Source: Stutzerimonas stutzeri (GTDB taxonomy: Bacteria; Pseudomonadota; Gammaproteobacteria; Pseudomonadales; Pseudomonadaceae). From it: DNA of 64,000 bases. Numbering within the stretch: the stretch's first letter is position 1; each line of letters starts with the position of its first letter. The position numbers were made by a program, and so were the translations under genes. The notes beneath the pieces are model-generated. The model saw nothing but the letters and a program-made list of their open reading frames with translations. It was not told the DNA's origin and did not search any database. This document shows, piece by piece, positions 1 through 7,594 of the stretch. The stretch is from NCBI RefSeq assembly GCF_024448955.1, contig NZ_JAMOIH010000017.1:54224-118223 (forward strand), written 5' to 3'.

Positions 1-2
1 TG

Positions 3-149
3 CTCGCCAGTCTCTGGCCCTGGCTGCTGCTACCCTTGCTGTTTCTCTGCATGCAGCGCACCGTGATCGTTCACGAGGAACATTTGCTGACGTGTCTGTT
101 TGGCGACGAATACCGCGCTTACCGGCGGCGAGTACGCCGTTGGCTCTGA
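3..149 (+). CDS. Isoprenylcysteine carboxyl methyltransferase-family protein, C-terminal fragment
   Basis: The window opens inside this gene; only the last 48 codons are present. The frame gives a hydrophobic segment (LASLWPWLLLPLLFLCMQR), then VIVHEEHLLTCLFGDEYRAYRRRVRRWL and TGA at 147-149. The EE-x-x-L...FG-x-x-Y-x-x-Y-x-x-x-V-x-R-W ending is characteristic of bacterial ICMT/PEMT-like integral-membrane methyltransferases, where the conserved Glu and Tyr lie in the SAM-binding C-terminal region. The substrate cannot be judged from the tail. The PilZ gene starts 64 bases downstream on the same strand. Confidence 0.65.
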   Translation, partial: LASLWPWLLLPLLFLCMQRTVIVHEEHLLTCLFGDEYRAYRRRVRRWL

Positions 150-212
150 GCCCGCTTTGGTTGGGGCGGGCTCGTCTTGTCAGTTCACAGAAGTTTACCG
201 GGAGCCGAAATC

Positions 213-596
213 ATGACCGAAAACACCCACGACCGTCGGCGCTTCCAGCGTATCGACTTCGACGCCGTAACGGAGCTCGTCCAGGGCCAGAACCGCTGGC
301 CGGTCGAGCTGCACGATCTGTCATTGAAAGGATTGCTGGTCCATCGCCCGTCGAGCTGGGATGCCGACCCCACGCAACCGTTCCACGCGCGGATTCGTCT
401 ATCCGACGATGCGGAAGTGCGCATGGAGGTCGAGATGGCGCATGCCGAAGGCGAACTGATCGGCCTGGTCTGTCGCCATATTGATGTCGAATCGATCAGC
501 CATCTGCGGCGTCTGGTCGAACTCAATCTGGGCGATGAAGCGTTGCTCGACCGCGAGTTGGCTGCGCTCGGCGAGCGTGACGACGCGAGCCGATAA
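213..596 (+). CDS. mapZ: PilZ-domain c-di-GMP receptor, MapZ-like
   Basis: A 127-residue single-domain PilZ protein. The two c-di-GMP-binding signatures are visible: an arginine cluster near the N terminus (DRRRFQR, about residues 7-13, RxxxR type) and DLSLKG (about 38-43, [D/N]xSxxG type). The size and the position next to radA match P. aeruginosa MapZ (PA4608), a c-di-GMP-responsive adaptor that inhibits the chemotaxis methyltransferase CheR1; that role is inferred from family and synteny. ATG at 213 is preferred over the upstream in-frame start at 177, because a GGGAG sequence sits about 8 bases before it and the PilZ motif then begins where expected. It ends ahead of a region holding a decayed radA end. 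Confidence 0.85.
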   Translation: MTENTHDRRRFQRIDFDAVTELVQGQNRWPVELHDLSLKGLLVHRPSSWDADPTQPFHARIRLSDDAEVRMEVEMAHAEGELIGLVCRHIDVESISHLRRLVELNLGDEALLDRELAALGERDDASR

Positions 597-1008
597 AGCA
601 AAAAGCCAGAAAACGCTGGAAGGCTGAACGAAAGACGCCTGGGGTTCGACAGACATGTGGGGGCGTGACCTTAGTGTTCTCCAGCGTTCAGCACTTTTTG
701 AACAGCGCGTCCAGCGCCTACCCGAACCGCGCACCTTGCAGCCCCGTCAGCGCATGCTTTGACGCGTCGCCCTTGGGCGCGATGGCGCGCTTGGAATTGT
801 GCTGACGGTCTCCGTCCAGGCACTCAGGGGCGGGCGATTCTCGCCGGACTAGCCTGCTCGCCAAACAGTAATAAATCCGTAAGGAACGCCCGGACTCAGC
901 CGACGAGCCGGGGTCGGTTGCTGCAACGTGCGCTGAAGCGCCTGGCGATCGCGATTTCTCATCGCAGCCGTCAAGCGAGCCATGGGGAGTGGGTGGGCTC
1001 GGTTATCT
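597..1008. other. Non-coding stretch holding an inverted repeat and the radA remnant
   Basis: No convincing gene. AACGCTGG at 613-620 and GCTGAACG at 624-631 are repeated inverted as CCAGCGTT (681-688) and CGTTCAGC (685-692), which would fold around a loop of roughly 50-60 bases directly before the radA remnant. An 84-codon open frame at 759-1013 runs through the remnant in the wrong orientation, has no ribosome-binding site and reads as low-complexity Arg/Ala, so it is not called. Confidence 0.5.
699..797 (-). pseudogene. Decayed duplicate of the radA 3' end
   Basis: On the plus strand, AACAGCGCGTCCAGCGCCT near 701 and CGCCCTTGGGCGCGATGGC near 768 match the reverse complement of the last ~110 bases of intact radA at about 3375-3480. 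Read on the minus strand the remnant ends ALDALF followed by a changed C terminus. An internal deletion of about 10 bases and many substitutions (roughly a quarter of positions by eye) break the frame. The remnant and the intact copy lie in the same orientation, on either side of the dctA-gntR pair. No start codon or upstream radA sequence remains. Confidence 0.75.
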
Positions 1009-1102
1009 GGTAAGACCGGTCAGCTCAATTTTCAGATTATCCCTTGACTTTACGCTTTAGGTCGCTAGAGACTGGCCTCGCATTGGACATACCGGTAAGA
1101 CC
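1009..1102 (+). promoter_or_regulatory. Promoter region of dctA with paired GntR-type operators
   Basis: Two identical GGTAAGACC boxes lie at 1009-1017 and 1094-1102. Each has the GGT-N3-ACC symmetry recognised by FadR/PdhR/LldR-type (FCD) GntR regulators. Between them is a sigma-70-like promoter: TTGACT at 1044-1049 and TAGAGA at 1066-1071 with a 16-base spacer. The boxes are 85 bases apart start to start, about eight helical turns, which would suit repression by looping. The FCD-family GntR gene at 2549 is the obvious candidate regulator. The sequence match is direct; the regulation is inferred. Confidence 0.55.
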
Positions 1103-1169
1103 ACAATAATCAAGTTCTGGCACCGTACGCAGATCGCGGAAGCTGGAACGCCGACTAGAGATCCTTCCC

Positions 1170-2474
1170 ATGCTCAAATGGTGCTCGCGTTCGATATTCC
1201 TTCAAGTTGTTCTGGGGTTGATGCTTGGCATCGCCTGCGGACTCAGCTTTCCTGAATTTTCCACTCAGCTCAAACCTTTGGGCGATGGCTTTATCAAGCT
1301 GATCAAGATGCTGATCGGCCTGATCGTCTTCTGCGTTGTCGTCAGTGGTATTTCCGGTGCCGGTGACTTGAAAAAGGTGGGCCGCATAGGTCTCAAGTCG
1401 GTCATCTATTTCGAGGTGCTGACCACCATCGCGCTGGTGATCGGGCTGGTGCTGGCATTCAGTACCGGTGTCGGCAGTGGCGCCAATATTCATCTGGATG
1501 AACTGGCCGCTGCCGATATCGCCGGGTTCGCCGAGCGTGGCCAGCAGATGCAGGGAACGACCGACTTCCTGTTGGCGCTGATTCCTTCGTCCGTCGTCGG
1601 TGCCTTTGCCGAGAACAATATTCTTCAGGTGCTGCTCTTCTCGGTGCTGTTCGGTAGCGCATTGAATCTTGTGGGCGAGCCGGCTGCCGGCATTTCGAGG
1701 CTGATCAATGAGCTGAGCCACGTGATCTTTCGCATCATGGGCATGATCGTGCGCCTGGCGCCGATCGGCGTGTTCGGTGCCATTGCCTTCACCACTAGTA
1801 AATACGGCCTGGAGTCGCTGCAGCATCTGGGCGGCCTGGTTGTGCTGTTCTATGTCACCTGCATCGCCTTTGTCATGCTCGTCCTGGGCTTCGTGATGCG
1901 CTTGTCCGGGCTGAGAATCGTGCCGCTGTTCAAGTATCTGCGTGAAGAACTGACCATCGTCCTCGGAACGGCGTCGTCGGATGCGGTGTTGCCGCAGATC
2001 ATGCGCAAGCTTGAGCATCTGGGTATCGGCAGCTCGACTGTCGGACTGGTCATCCCGACTGGTTATTCATTCAATCTGGACGGCTTTTCCATCTACCTGA
2101 CACTGGCCATCGTGTTCATCGCTAACGCAACCGGAACGCCGCTGGCGACCTCCGATCTGTTGACGATACTGCTAGTTTCTCTAATTACCTCTAAAGGCGC
2201 CCACGGCATTCCCGGTTCGGCTCTGGTCATCCTCGCCGCAACCCTGACGGCCGTGCCGGCAATCCCGGTGGTGGGGCTGGTGCTGGTGCTGGCAGTGGAT
2301 TGGTTCATGGGCATCGGCCGTGCATTGACCAACCTGATCGGCAACTGTGTCGCTACGGTGGCTATCGCTCGCTGGGAAAAGGATATCGACCTCGATCGGG
2401 CGAACAAGGTACTGGCTGGTGATGAGGGTTACGGCTTCCAGGCTCTCAAGGCTAGCTCACCGCTCCAGCATTGA
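1170..2474 (+). CDS. dctA: C4-dicarboxylate/amino acid:cation symporter (DctA/GltP family)
   Basis: A 434-residue inner-membrane transporter of the dicarboxylate/amino acid:cation symporter family, close to the usual ~430-450 residues. It has about eight hydrophobic segments. The substrate- and cation-binding signatures are visible: GTASSDAVLPQ (266-276, first hairpin), PTGYSFNLDG (296-305, TM7), SKGAHGIPGS (341-350, second hairpin), and NLIGNCVAT followed by WE near the C terminus. The SIYLT after the TM7 motif and the SKGA hairpin favour DctA over GltP, but aspartate/glutamate or another dicarboxylate remains possible. The ATG has only a weak Shine-Dalgarno sequence. A regulator gene follows in the same direction, and the pair appears inserted between mapZ and radA. 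Confidence 0.8.
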   Translation: MLKWCSRSIFLQVVLGLMLGIACGLSFPEFSTQLKPLGDGFIKLIKMLIGLIVFCVVVSGISGAGDLKKVGRIGLKSVIYFEVLTTIALVIGLVLAFSTGVGSGANIHLDELAAADIAGFAERGQQMQGTTDFLLALIPSSVVGAFAENNILQVLLFSVLFGSALNLVGEPAAGISRLINELSHVIFRIMGMIVRLAPIGVFGAIAFTTSKYGLESLQHLGGLVVLFYVTCIAFVMLVLGFVMRLSGLRIVPLFKYLREELTIVLGTASSDAVLPQIMRKLEHLGIGSSTVGLVIPTGYSFNLDGFSIYLTLAIVFIANATGTPLATSDLLTILLVSLITSKGAHGIPGSALVILAATLTAVPAIPVVGLVLVLAVDWFMGIGRALTNLIGNCVATVAIARWEKDIDLDRANKVLAGDEGYGFQALKASSPLQH

Positions 2475-2495
2475 GGGGACGGCAGCTCAGGGCTT

Positions 2496-2524
2496 GAGTC
2501 TGTCAGCGTTGGGCTGACAGACTC
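2496..2524 (+). terminator. Perfect 12-bp-stem hairpin between dctA and the GntR gene
   Basis: GAGTCTGTCAGC (2496-2507), loop GTTGG, then GCTGACAGACTC (2513-2524) form an uninterrupted 12-bp stem 21 bases after the dctA stop codon. No T-run follows, so it is either a weak intrinsic terminator, a 3'-end stabiliser that uncouples dctA from the regulator gene, or a palindromic operator in front of the regulator. The fold is seen directly; the role is not settled. Confidence 0.5.
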
Positions 2525-2548
2525 GGTTGGCCGATACTTGGAATTTTC

Positions 2549-3259
2549 ATGGAGCGAACGGTGATTACCTCGCGGACAGTTGTCGATTCAATTGTAGAGA
2601 AGCTTCGTTCCGCGCTGGCCCAGGGGCAATGGCGGTCAGGTGAAATGCTGCCCGGGCAGCGTGAACTCGCCGAGCAGTGGGGCATCAGCCGTCCGAGCCT
2701 GCGCGAGGCGATCATCGTCCTGGAAACCCAGGGGCTGTTGCGCACCATGCCCGGCAAAGGGGTCGTCGTGCTCGATGCGCCAAGCGTACCGGCGGCCCAG
2801 GGGAACGTCGCCGTCGCCAGCCTGGAACACGTTCTGCAGCTTCGCTACTCCCTCGAACCCTTCATCGTCGGACTCGTGGCGCAGGCCATCAGCAGCAAGG
2901 AGGTTGGCCAGTTGCGGCTTATCCTGATGGACATGCGCGAGGCCCTCGACGCCAGCGACAGTGAGGCGGGCGCCAACGCGTACATCGCTTTTCACGAAGA
3001 GCTGTTTACCCTGACATCCAACCCGATTTTTCAGAATGTGGTGCAACAGACCAGCATTGCGCTCAAGCAGAGTGCGGACATGCTGCGCAATTCTCCCGAG
3101 CATCTGGCCGAGCGGCTGGAGGAAAACGAGGCAGTAGTGCGCGCCATACGCAACAAGAACAGCGCCGTGGCCAGCGCCGCGATGCGCCGGCACATTCTCA
3201 TGGAGGGAGCAAGGATGGGCGTTCAGCTGAACATCCCCGACGAACAGCCGGTGCTGTAG
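2549..3259 (+). CDS. GntR-family transcriptional regulator, FadR/FCD subfamily
   Basis: A 236-residue regulator with an N-terminal winged helix (about 10-75; PGQRELAEQWGISRPSLREA is the recognition-helix region, followed by GKGVVVL for the wing) and an all-helical C-terminal FCD ligand domain (about 90-225). FCD features include the FHEELF...SNPIF segment and a late RRHIL histidine typical of metal-assisted carboxylate-binding sites. Such proteins usually sense small organic acids (lactate, glycolate, malonate, C4-dicarboxylates). It follows the symporter gene on the same strand and probably controls it through the GGTAAGACC boxes at 1009 and 1094. A 14-base piece of its 3' end, AACAGCCGGTGCTG, recurs at 3333-3346. 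Confidence 0.85.
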   Translation: MERTVITSRTVVDSIVEKLRSALAQGQWRSGEMLPGQRELAEQWGISRPSLREAIIVLETQGLLRTMPGKGVVVLDAPSVPAAQGNVAVASLEHVLQLRYSLEPFIVGLVAQAISSKEVGQLRLILMDMREALDASDSEAGANAYIAFHEELFTLTSNPIFQNVVQQTSIALKQSADMLRNSPEHLAERLEENEAVVRAIRNKNSAVASAAMRRHILMEGARMGVQLNIPDEQPVL

Positions 3260-3367
3260 TCCAAAGCCGACTTAGGCACGACCGGCCTCTTGGCGTGCAT
3301 GCTCGGCGTCAGCTCATGGGGCGCAGCCGAGCAACAGCCGGTGCTGACCGGTACCTGAGTCGTTTCG

Positions 3368-4729
3368 CTACTCAAACAGCGCATCCAGCGCCTGCTCCAG
3401 ACGCGTCACGGCGATGATCTGCAGTCCGGCTGGCGCTTCTTTCGGCGCGTTGCCCTTGGGCACGATGGCGCGCTTGAAGCCATGTTTGGCCGCTTCCTTC
3501 AGTCGTTCCTGGCCGCTGGGCACCGGCCGGATCTCACCGGACAGGCCCACCTCGCCGAATACCAGCAGATCGGTATCCAGCGGTCGATTGCGCAGGCTGG
3601 AAATCACCGCGGCCATCAGCGCCAGATCCGACGCTGTTTCCAGCACTTTCACGCCACCCACCACGTTAATGAACACGTCCTGATCATAGGTGGGAATGCC
3701 GCCGTGGCGATGCAGCACCGCCAGCAGCATGGCCAGGCGGTTCTGGTCCAGGCCGAGGGTGACGCGTCGCGGATTGGCCATATGACTGGTGTCGACCAAC
3801 GCCTGCACCTCCACCAGCATCGGCCGGGTGCCTTCCCAAGTGGCCATGACCACGCTGCCGGGCACCGCTTCCTGGGCGCGGGTGAGGAAGATCGCTGAGG
3901 GGTTGGTGACTTCCTTGAGGCCCTTGTCGGTCATGCCGAACACGCCGAGTTCGTTGACCGCGCCGAAGCGATTCTTTACCGCGCGCAGCAGCCGCAGACG
4001 GCCGTCGGACTCGCCCTCGAAATACAGCACGGTGTCGACCATGTGCTCCAGCACGCGCGGCCCGGCCAAGGCGCCTTCCTTGGTTACGTGGCCGACGAGG
4101 AAGATCGCCGTGCCGCTCTGCTTGGCAAAACGCACGAGCAACGCCGCGCTTTCGCGCACCTGGGCGACGCCGCCTGGGGCCGATTGCAGCTGCTCGGTGA
4201 AGATGGTCTGGATCGAGTCGATGACCATCACCTTGGGCTTTTCCAGCCGTGCGGTGGCGATGATGGATTCGATGCAGGTCTCGGTCATCACCTTCAATTT
4301 GTCCTGCGGCAGGTCCAGCCGCCGTGCGCGCATGGCGACCTGCTGTTGTGATTCTTCGCCAGTGACGTACAGCGCCGGGAAACGCTGGGCGATGGCGCAC
4401 AGCGTCTGCAGCAGAATGGTGGATTTGCCAATGCCGGGGTCGCCGCCGATCAGCACCACCGAACCATCCACCAGGCCGCCGCCGAGCACACGGTCCAGTT
4501 CACCGGATGCGGTGGAAAAGCGCGGCACTTCCTCGACGCTGACCTCGGCCAGGGTTTTGATATTGGCCTGTTCACCCGCCCAGCCGGCACGCCCGGACGG
4601 CGGTGCGGCGCCGTCGATGATCGTTTCGACAAGGGTGTTCCAGGCGCCGCAATCACCGCACTGGCCGGCCCACTTGGGAAAGGTCGAGCCGCACTCGGTG
4701 CAGCCGTACATGCGCTTGGCCTTGGCCAC
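3368..4729 (-). CDS. radA: DNA repair protein RadA
   Basis: A 453-residue RadA/Sms, the usual length in Pseudomonas. It starts at GTG (4729), giving MAKAKRMYGCTECGS, with GGAG five bases upstream; the longer ATG frame starting at 4804 has an unrelated N-terminal extension and is rejected. The order is a C4 zinc finger (CTEC...CGDC), a RecA-like ATPase with Walker A GGDPGIGKST, the RadA KNRFG motif (AVKNRFGAVNELGVF), and a C-terminal Lon-like domain (VGLSGEIRPV) that is proteolytically inactive in this family. RadA drives branch migration in recombination. The gene faces the dctA-gntR pair, and a degraded duplicate of its 3' end lies beyond that pair. Confidence 0.95.
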   Translation of the reverse strand: MAKAKRMYGCTECGSTFPKWAGQCGDCGAWNTLVETIIDGAAPPSGRAGWAGEQANIKTLAEVSVEEVPRFSTASGELDRVLGGGLVDGSVVLIGGDPGIGKSTILLQTLCAIAQRFPALYVTGEESQQQVAMRARRLDLPQDKLKVMTETCIESIIATARLEKPKVMVIDSIQTIFTEQLQSAPGGVAQVRESAALLVRFAKQSGTAIFLVGHVTKEGALAGPRVLEHMVDTVLYFEGESDGRLRLLRAVKNRFGAVNELGVFGMTDKGLKEVTNPSAIFLTRAQEAVPGSVVMATWEGTRPMLVEVQALVDTSHMANPRRVTLGLDQNRLAMLLAVLHRHGGIPTYDQDVFINVVGGVKVLETASDLALMAAVISSLRNRPLDTDLLVFGEVGLSGEIRPVPSGQERLKEAAKHGFKRAIVPKGNAPKEAPAGLQIIAVTRLEQALDALFE

Positions 4730-4844
4730 GGGGAACTCCGCGTCGGGAAAATGGAGTCGCATGATAACGGCTGGCTTGATCGGCATCAGCCACAAAGGGC
4801 GCAAGACGCGCCAGACTGCATGAAACCGTCCCGGAGTGAGACCT

Positions 4845-5279
4845 ATGCGCCATCTGCTGTTTCTTCACCTGCTCGGTGCCAGCGTCTGGGTCGGCGGCCA
4901 TCTAGTGCTGCTGTTCAGCGTCTTGCCCAGTGCGTTGCGTGGTCGCGATGTGCAACCGGTGCGCCATTTCGAGCAGCTTTACGAACGGGTCGGCATTCCT
5001 GCCCTGTTGCTGCAGATCATCACGGGAGTTTGGCTGGCCGGGCGCTGGTTGCCGCATTCGCAGTGGTTCGGCGACTCACCCATCGCTCAGCTAGTCCAGG
5101 CCAAGCTGATCTTACTGGCGCTCACCGCGGCGCTGGGCGTGCATGCGCGGCTGGCGCTGATTCCGAAGCTGGACGCGCAGCGCCTGCCGCAGTTGGGCGT
5201 GCATATTGTGCTGATTACTCTGACGGCGGTGGCGTTCGTCTGGGTCGGGTCGGGATTCCGGTTTGGTGGGTTGTTCTAG
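4845..5279 (+). CDS. CopD-like integral membrane protein
   Basis: A 144-residue, four-helix membrane protein. It begins MRHLLFLHLLGASVWVGGH, the N-terminal helix-plus-His pattern of CopD/DUF2269-like proteins, and continues through VGIPALLLQIITGVWLAG and LILLALTAALGVHARL to a final hydrophobic segment. ATG at 4845 is chosen because GGAG lies 8 bases upstream; a GTG at 4836 would overlap that site. It is divergent from radA. In P. aeruginosa a membrane protein of similar size occupies the corresponding slot near radA (from recall). The function is unknown; a copper or haem link is only a family-level suggestion. Confidence 0.7.
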   Translation: MRHLLFLHLLGASVWVGGHLVLLFSVLPSALRGRDVQPVRHFEQLYERVGIPALLLQIITGVWLAGRWLPHSQWFGDSPIAQLVQAKLILLALTAALGVHARLALIPKLDAQRLPQLGVHIVLITLTAVAFVWVGSGFRFGGLF

Positions 5280-5351
5280 CAGGCCGTCAAAACCCACCGC
5301 CAACGGCCACCCAGCAGGCATGTGCGAGCACGCGGCTGGTCGTACGCTAGG

Positions 5352-5400
5352 GGCCGAACTTGTTCGGCCTTTGTGAATCGGTGGCCGAATGAATTCGGCC
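5352..5400. repeat. Tandem pair of palindromic repeats (GGCCGAA type)
   Basis: GGCCGAAC-TT-GTTCGGCC at 5352-5369 and GGCCGAAT-GA-ATTCGGCC at 5383-5400 are two perfect 8-bp-stem palindromes 13 bases apart, between the converging genes at 4845-5279 and 5457-5714. This is the form of a Pseudomonas REP/BIME-like element and could act as a bidirectional transcript end. Confidence 0.7.
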
Positions 5401-5456
5401 CTACGGTTAGCAGGCGGTTGAGCCCGTCGTGGCGGCGGGCTTGGTTCTTGGACGGC

Positions 5457-5714
5457 TTAGCCGCAGCAGCCGCCACAGCAACTGCCGGAGGCACGCTTGA
5501 GGTCGCGGGCGATATCGCCCTTCAAAGTCTCACGCTCCTGCTTGAGCGCCTCGAGCGACGCGTCGTCCAGGTTTGCGGCGCTGCTGATGCGCTTGTCCAG
5601 CGCTTCGTATTCCTCAGTCTTACGGGCGAAGACTGGGTTTTCCATGCGCAGTTTTTGCAGCTGCTCGCGCTTTTCTGGGAAGTCCTTGATCAATGCGTGA
5701 TGTTCGACGTGCAT
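5457..5714 (-). CDS. YdcH/DUF465-family small protein with Cys-rich tail
   Basis: An 85-residue helical, strongly charged protein. HALIKDFPEKREQL...NPVFARKTEEYEALDKRI is the YdcH/DUF465 signature, followed by a second helix (LEALKQERETLKGDIARDLKR) that probably forms an antiparallel coiled coil. The function of the family is unknown. The unusual part is the end, SCCGGCCG, with four cysteines in seven residues, which could bind metal or be redox-active. It is transcribed alone on the minus strand, with mscL divergent at 5933. Confidence 0.75.
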   Translation of the reverse strand: MHVEHHALIKDFPEKREQLQKLRMENPVFARKTEEYEALDKRISSAANLDDASLEALKQERETLKGDIARDLKRASGSCCGGCCG

Positions 5715-5932
5715 GGAGCTGCTCCGGGAATGTACTGGGGAGCCGCTACCTTAGCGTTGCGGCCTATTTACCCGGTTGACGGCGATCAAGCGATCAATAA
5801 CCTCGCGCTCCAGCCGTCGGAGTGTGGCCGCTCTGGTATGCGATCCGAAGGGTGCCTATGCTCTACAACGGTTGTTACGCCGTATTACGACGGCATTCCG
5901 ATGCAAGCCAATTACCGTAAGGATTTTTCGAT

Positions 5933-6343
5933 ATGAGTCTGATCAGCGAATTCAAGGCGTTTGCCGTCAGGGGCAATGTGATCGACATGGCCGTGGGCAT
6001 TATTGTCGGTGCAGCCTTTACCAAGATCGTTTCGTCCTTCGTGGCGGACGTGGTCACTCCGCCGCTGGGATTGTTGATCGGCGGTGTGGACTTCTCGGAC
6101 TTGGCCATCGTGCTCAAGCAGGCTGTGGGTGATACGCCGGCAGTCACCCTGAGCTACGGACGCTTCGTCCAAACGGTATTCGACTTCGCCATTGTGGCGT
6201 TCGCCATCTTCCTGGCGGTCAAGGCCATCAACCACCTCAAACGCAAGGAAGCCGAAGCGCCATCGGCCCCGCCAGCGCCTTCCAAGGAAGAGGTGCTGTT
6301 GACCGAAATTCGCGATGCGTTGCGCGCGCAGAACCGGTCCTGA
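5933..6343 (+). CDS. mscL: Large-conductance mechanosensitive channel MscL
   Basis: A 136-residue protein starting [28 protein letters not shown], the conserved amphipathic N-terminal helix and pore-lining TM1 of MscL. A periplasmic loop and TM2 ([18 protein letters not shown]) follow, then the charged cytoplasmic helix ending [12 protein letters not shown]. MscL is a homopentameric inner-membrane valve that opens under hypo-osmotic tension. AAGGA lies about 7 bases before the ATG. It is a single gene, and the ccpR-like gene downstream converges on it. Confidence 0.95.
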   Translation: MSLISEFKAFAVRGNVIDMAVGIIVGAAFTKIVSSFVADVVTPPLGLLIGGVDFSDLAIVLKQAVGDTPAVTLSYGRFVQTVFDFAIVAFAIFLAVKAINHLKRKEAEAPSAPPAPSKEEVLLTEIRDALRAQNRS

Positions 6344-6501
6344 GTCGCCTCCCAAGCGCCCGAACAGCCGCCGCCCCCTGCTCGGGCCAGGTCGGTGGCG
6401 GGGAGGAACCGTTCAAGGCGGCGAGCTGAGCGGTTCGCTCACTGGGGTGGTAAAGGGATACTGAAAGGAGCTCCCGGCCCGGGCGCCGGGAAGCGAGTGG
6501 C

Positions 6502-7533
6502 TTATTCCGGCTTCGGCGTGGTCGCCGTGCTAGCCGGTAGTAGCGGATAGGCCACCTGCGGTAGCTCACCGGTCAGGCTGTGCAGGAAGGCGGTGATGGC
6601 CTTGACTTCGTCATCCTTGAGCTGACGGCCCAGCTGACTGTCGCCCATGATGGCTACGGCCTGCTCAAGGTCCCAGACCTCGCCGCTGTGGAAGTACGGC
6701 GGAGTCAGCGCGATGTTGCGCAGCGGCGCGGCGCGGAACACGTACTCGTCGGCGGCGGTGTTGGTAACGGCGAAGCGGCCCTTGTCATCTTCCGGCAGGA
6801 TCTCGGCCCCCGGCTTCTTGATCACGCCGAAGGGGAAGTAGCTCTGGCCACCGACGTTGACGCCGTTGTGGCAGGCGATACAGCCGGCGTCCATGAACAG
6901 CGCCAGGCCTTCTTTCTGCTGCGCATCCAACGCGTTGTCGTCGCCCTTGAGGAAGCGGTCGAACGGCGAGTTGGGCGTGGTCAGGCTGATTTCGAAGGCC
7001 TCCAACGCGTAGGCCATGTTGTCGAAGCTGACCGGGTCCTTGTCGTTGGGAAACGCCTTCGTGAACTCGGCAACGTATTCGGGGATGCTCTGGAGCGTCG
7101 TTTCCACTCGCTCCGGCGTACTGTTCATCTCGACGCTAGCCTGGACAGGGCCCTTGGCCTGCTCCTGCAGATCCTTGGCGCGGCCATCCCAGAACTGCGC
7201 GGCGTTGAATACGGCGTTGAGCACGGTCGGTGAGTTGCGCGGACCCTTCTGCCAGCCATGGCCGATGGAGGTGGTGACGTTGTCGCTGCCGCCGATGCTG
7301 AGGTTGTGGCACGTGTTGCAGCTGATCACATGGCTGCTGGACAGGCGTGGATCGAACCACAGCTTGTGTCCAAGGATTGCCTGGTCTTCATTGATGGTCT
7401 GTCCACGGACTTCGGTGACCTTGTCCGGGATCGGTTGGAAGATGGCGTTGGCGCGGTCGCGCAGTTCATCGGCATTGGCGGTGCCGGCGATCAGCAGCAG
7501 GCCACCGAGCAACAGGGGAAGTGGGGCGCTCAT
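6502..7533 (-). CDS. ccpR: Di-haem cytochrome c peroxidase
   Basis: A 343-residue periplasmic peroxidase with a Sec signal peptide (1-21, ending TANA). Two c-type haem sites are visible: CNTCH at 72-76 (low-potential, peroxidatic haem) and CIACH at 218-222 (high-potential, electron-transferring haem). The family motifs LWFDPRLSSS, WDGRAKDLQEQA and RNIALTPPYFHSG are present. It reduces hydrogen peroxide to water with electrons from cytochrome c or azurin. The proline-rich C-terminal tail (STATTPKPE) is short and probably disordered. The gene stands alone on the minus strand. A perfect TTGAT-N4-GTCAA Anr/Fnr box about 62 bases upstream fits the known low-oxygen control of ccpR. Confidence 0.93.
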   Translation of the reverse strand: MSAPLPLLLGGLLLIAGTANADELRDRANAIFQPIPDKVTEVRGQTINEDQAILGHKLWFDPRLSSSHVISCNTCHNLSIGGSDNVTTSIGHGWQKGPRNSPTVLNAVFNAAQFWDGRAKDLQEQAKGPVQASVEMNSTPERVETTLQSIPEYVAEFTKAFPNDKDPVSFDNMAYALEAFEISLTTPNSPFDRFLKGDDNALDAQQKEGLALFMDAGCIACHNGVNVGGQSYFPFGVIKKPGAEILPEDDKGRFAVTNTAADEYVFRAAPLRNIALTPPYFHSGEVWDLEQAVAIMGDSQLGRQLKDDEVKAITAFLHSLTGELPQVAYPLLPASTATTPKPE

Positions 7534-7594
7534 CAGGGGGCTCCTTATAGGATGTTGGCAGGTTCTAGGAGGCCTTTTTCCGTCAAGCGAAGGG

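Noticed and set aside
759..1013. 84-codon frame upstream of dctA
   Set aside because: It crosses the radA remnant in the opposite sense, has no ribosome-binding site and is low-complexity.
1155..2018. 287-codon minus-strand frame inside dctA
   Set aside because: It is rich in Gln, His and Asp from antisense codons. The plus-strand transporter has all family motifs.
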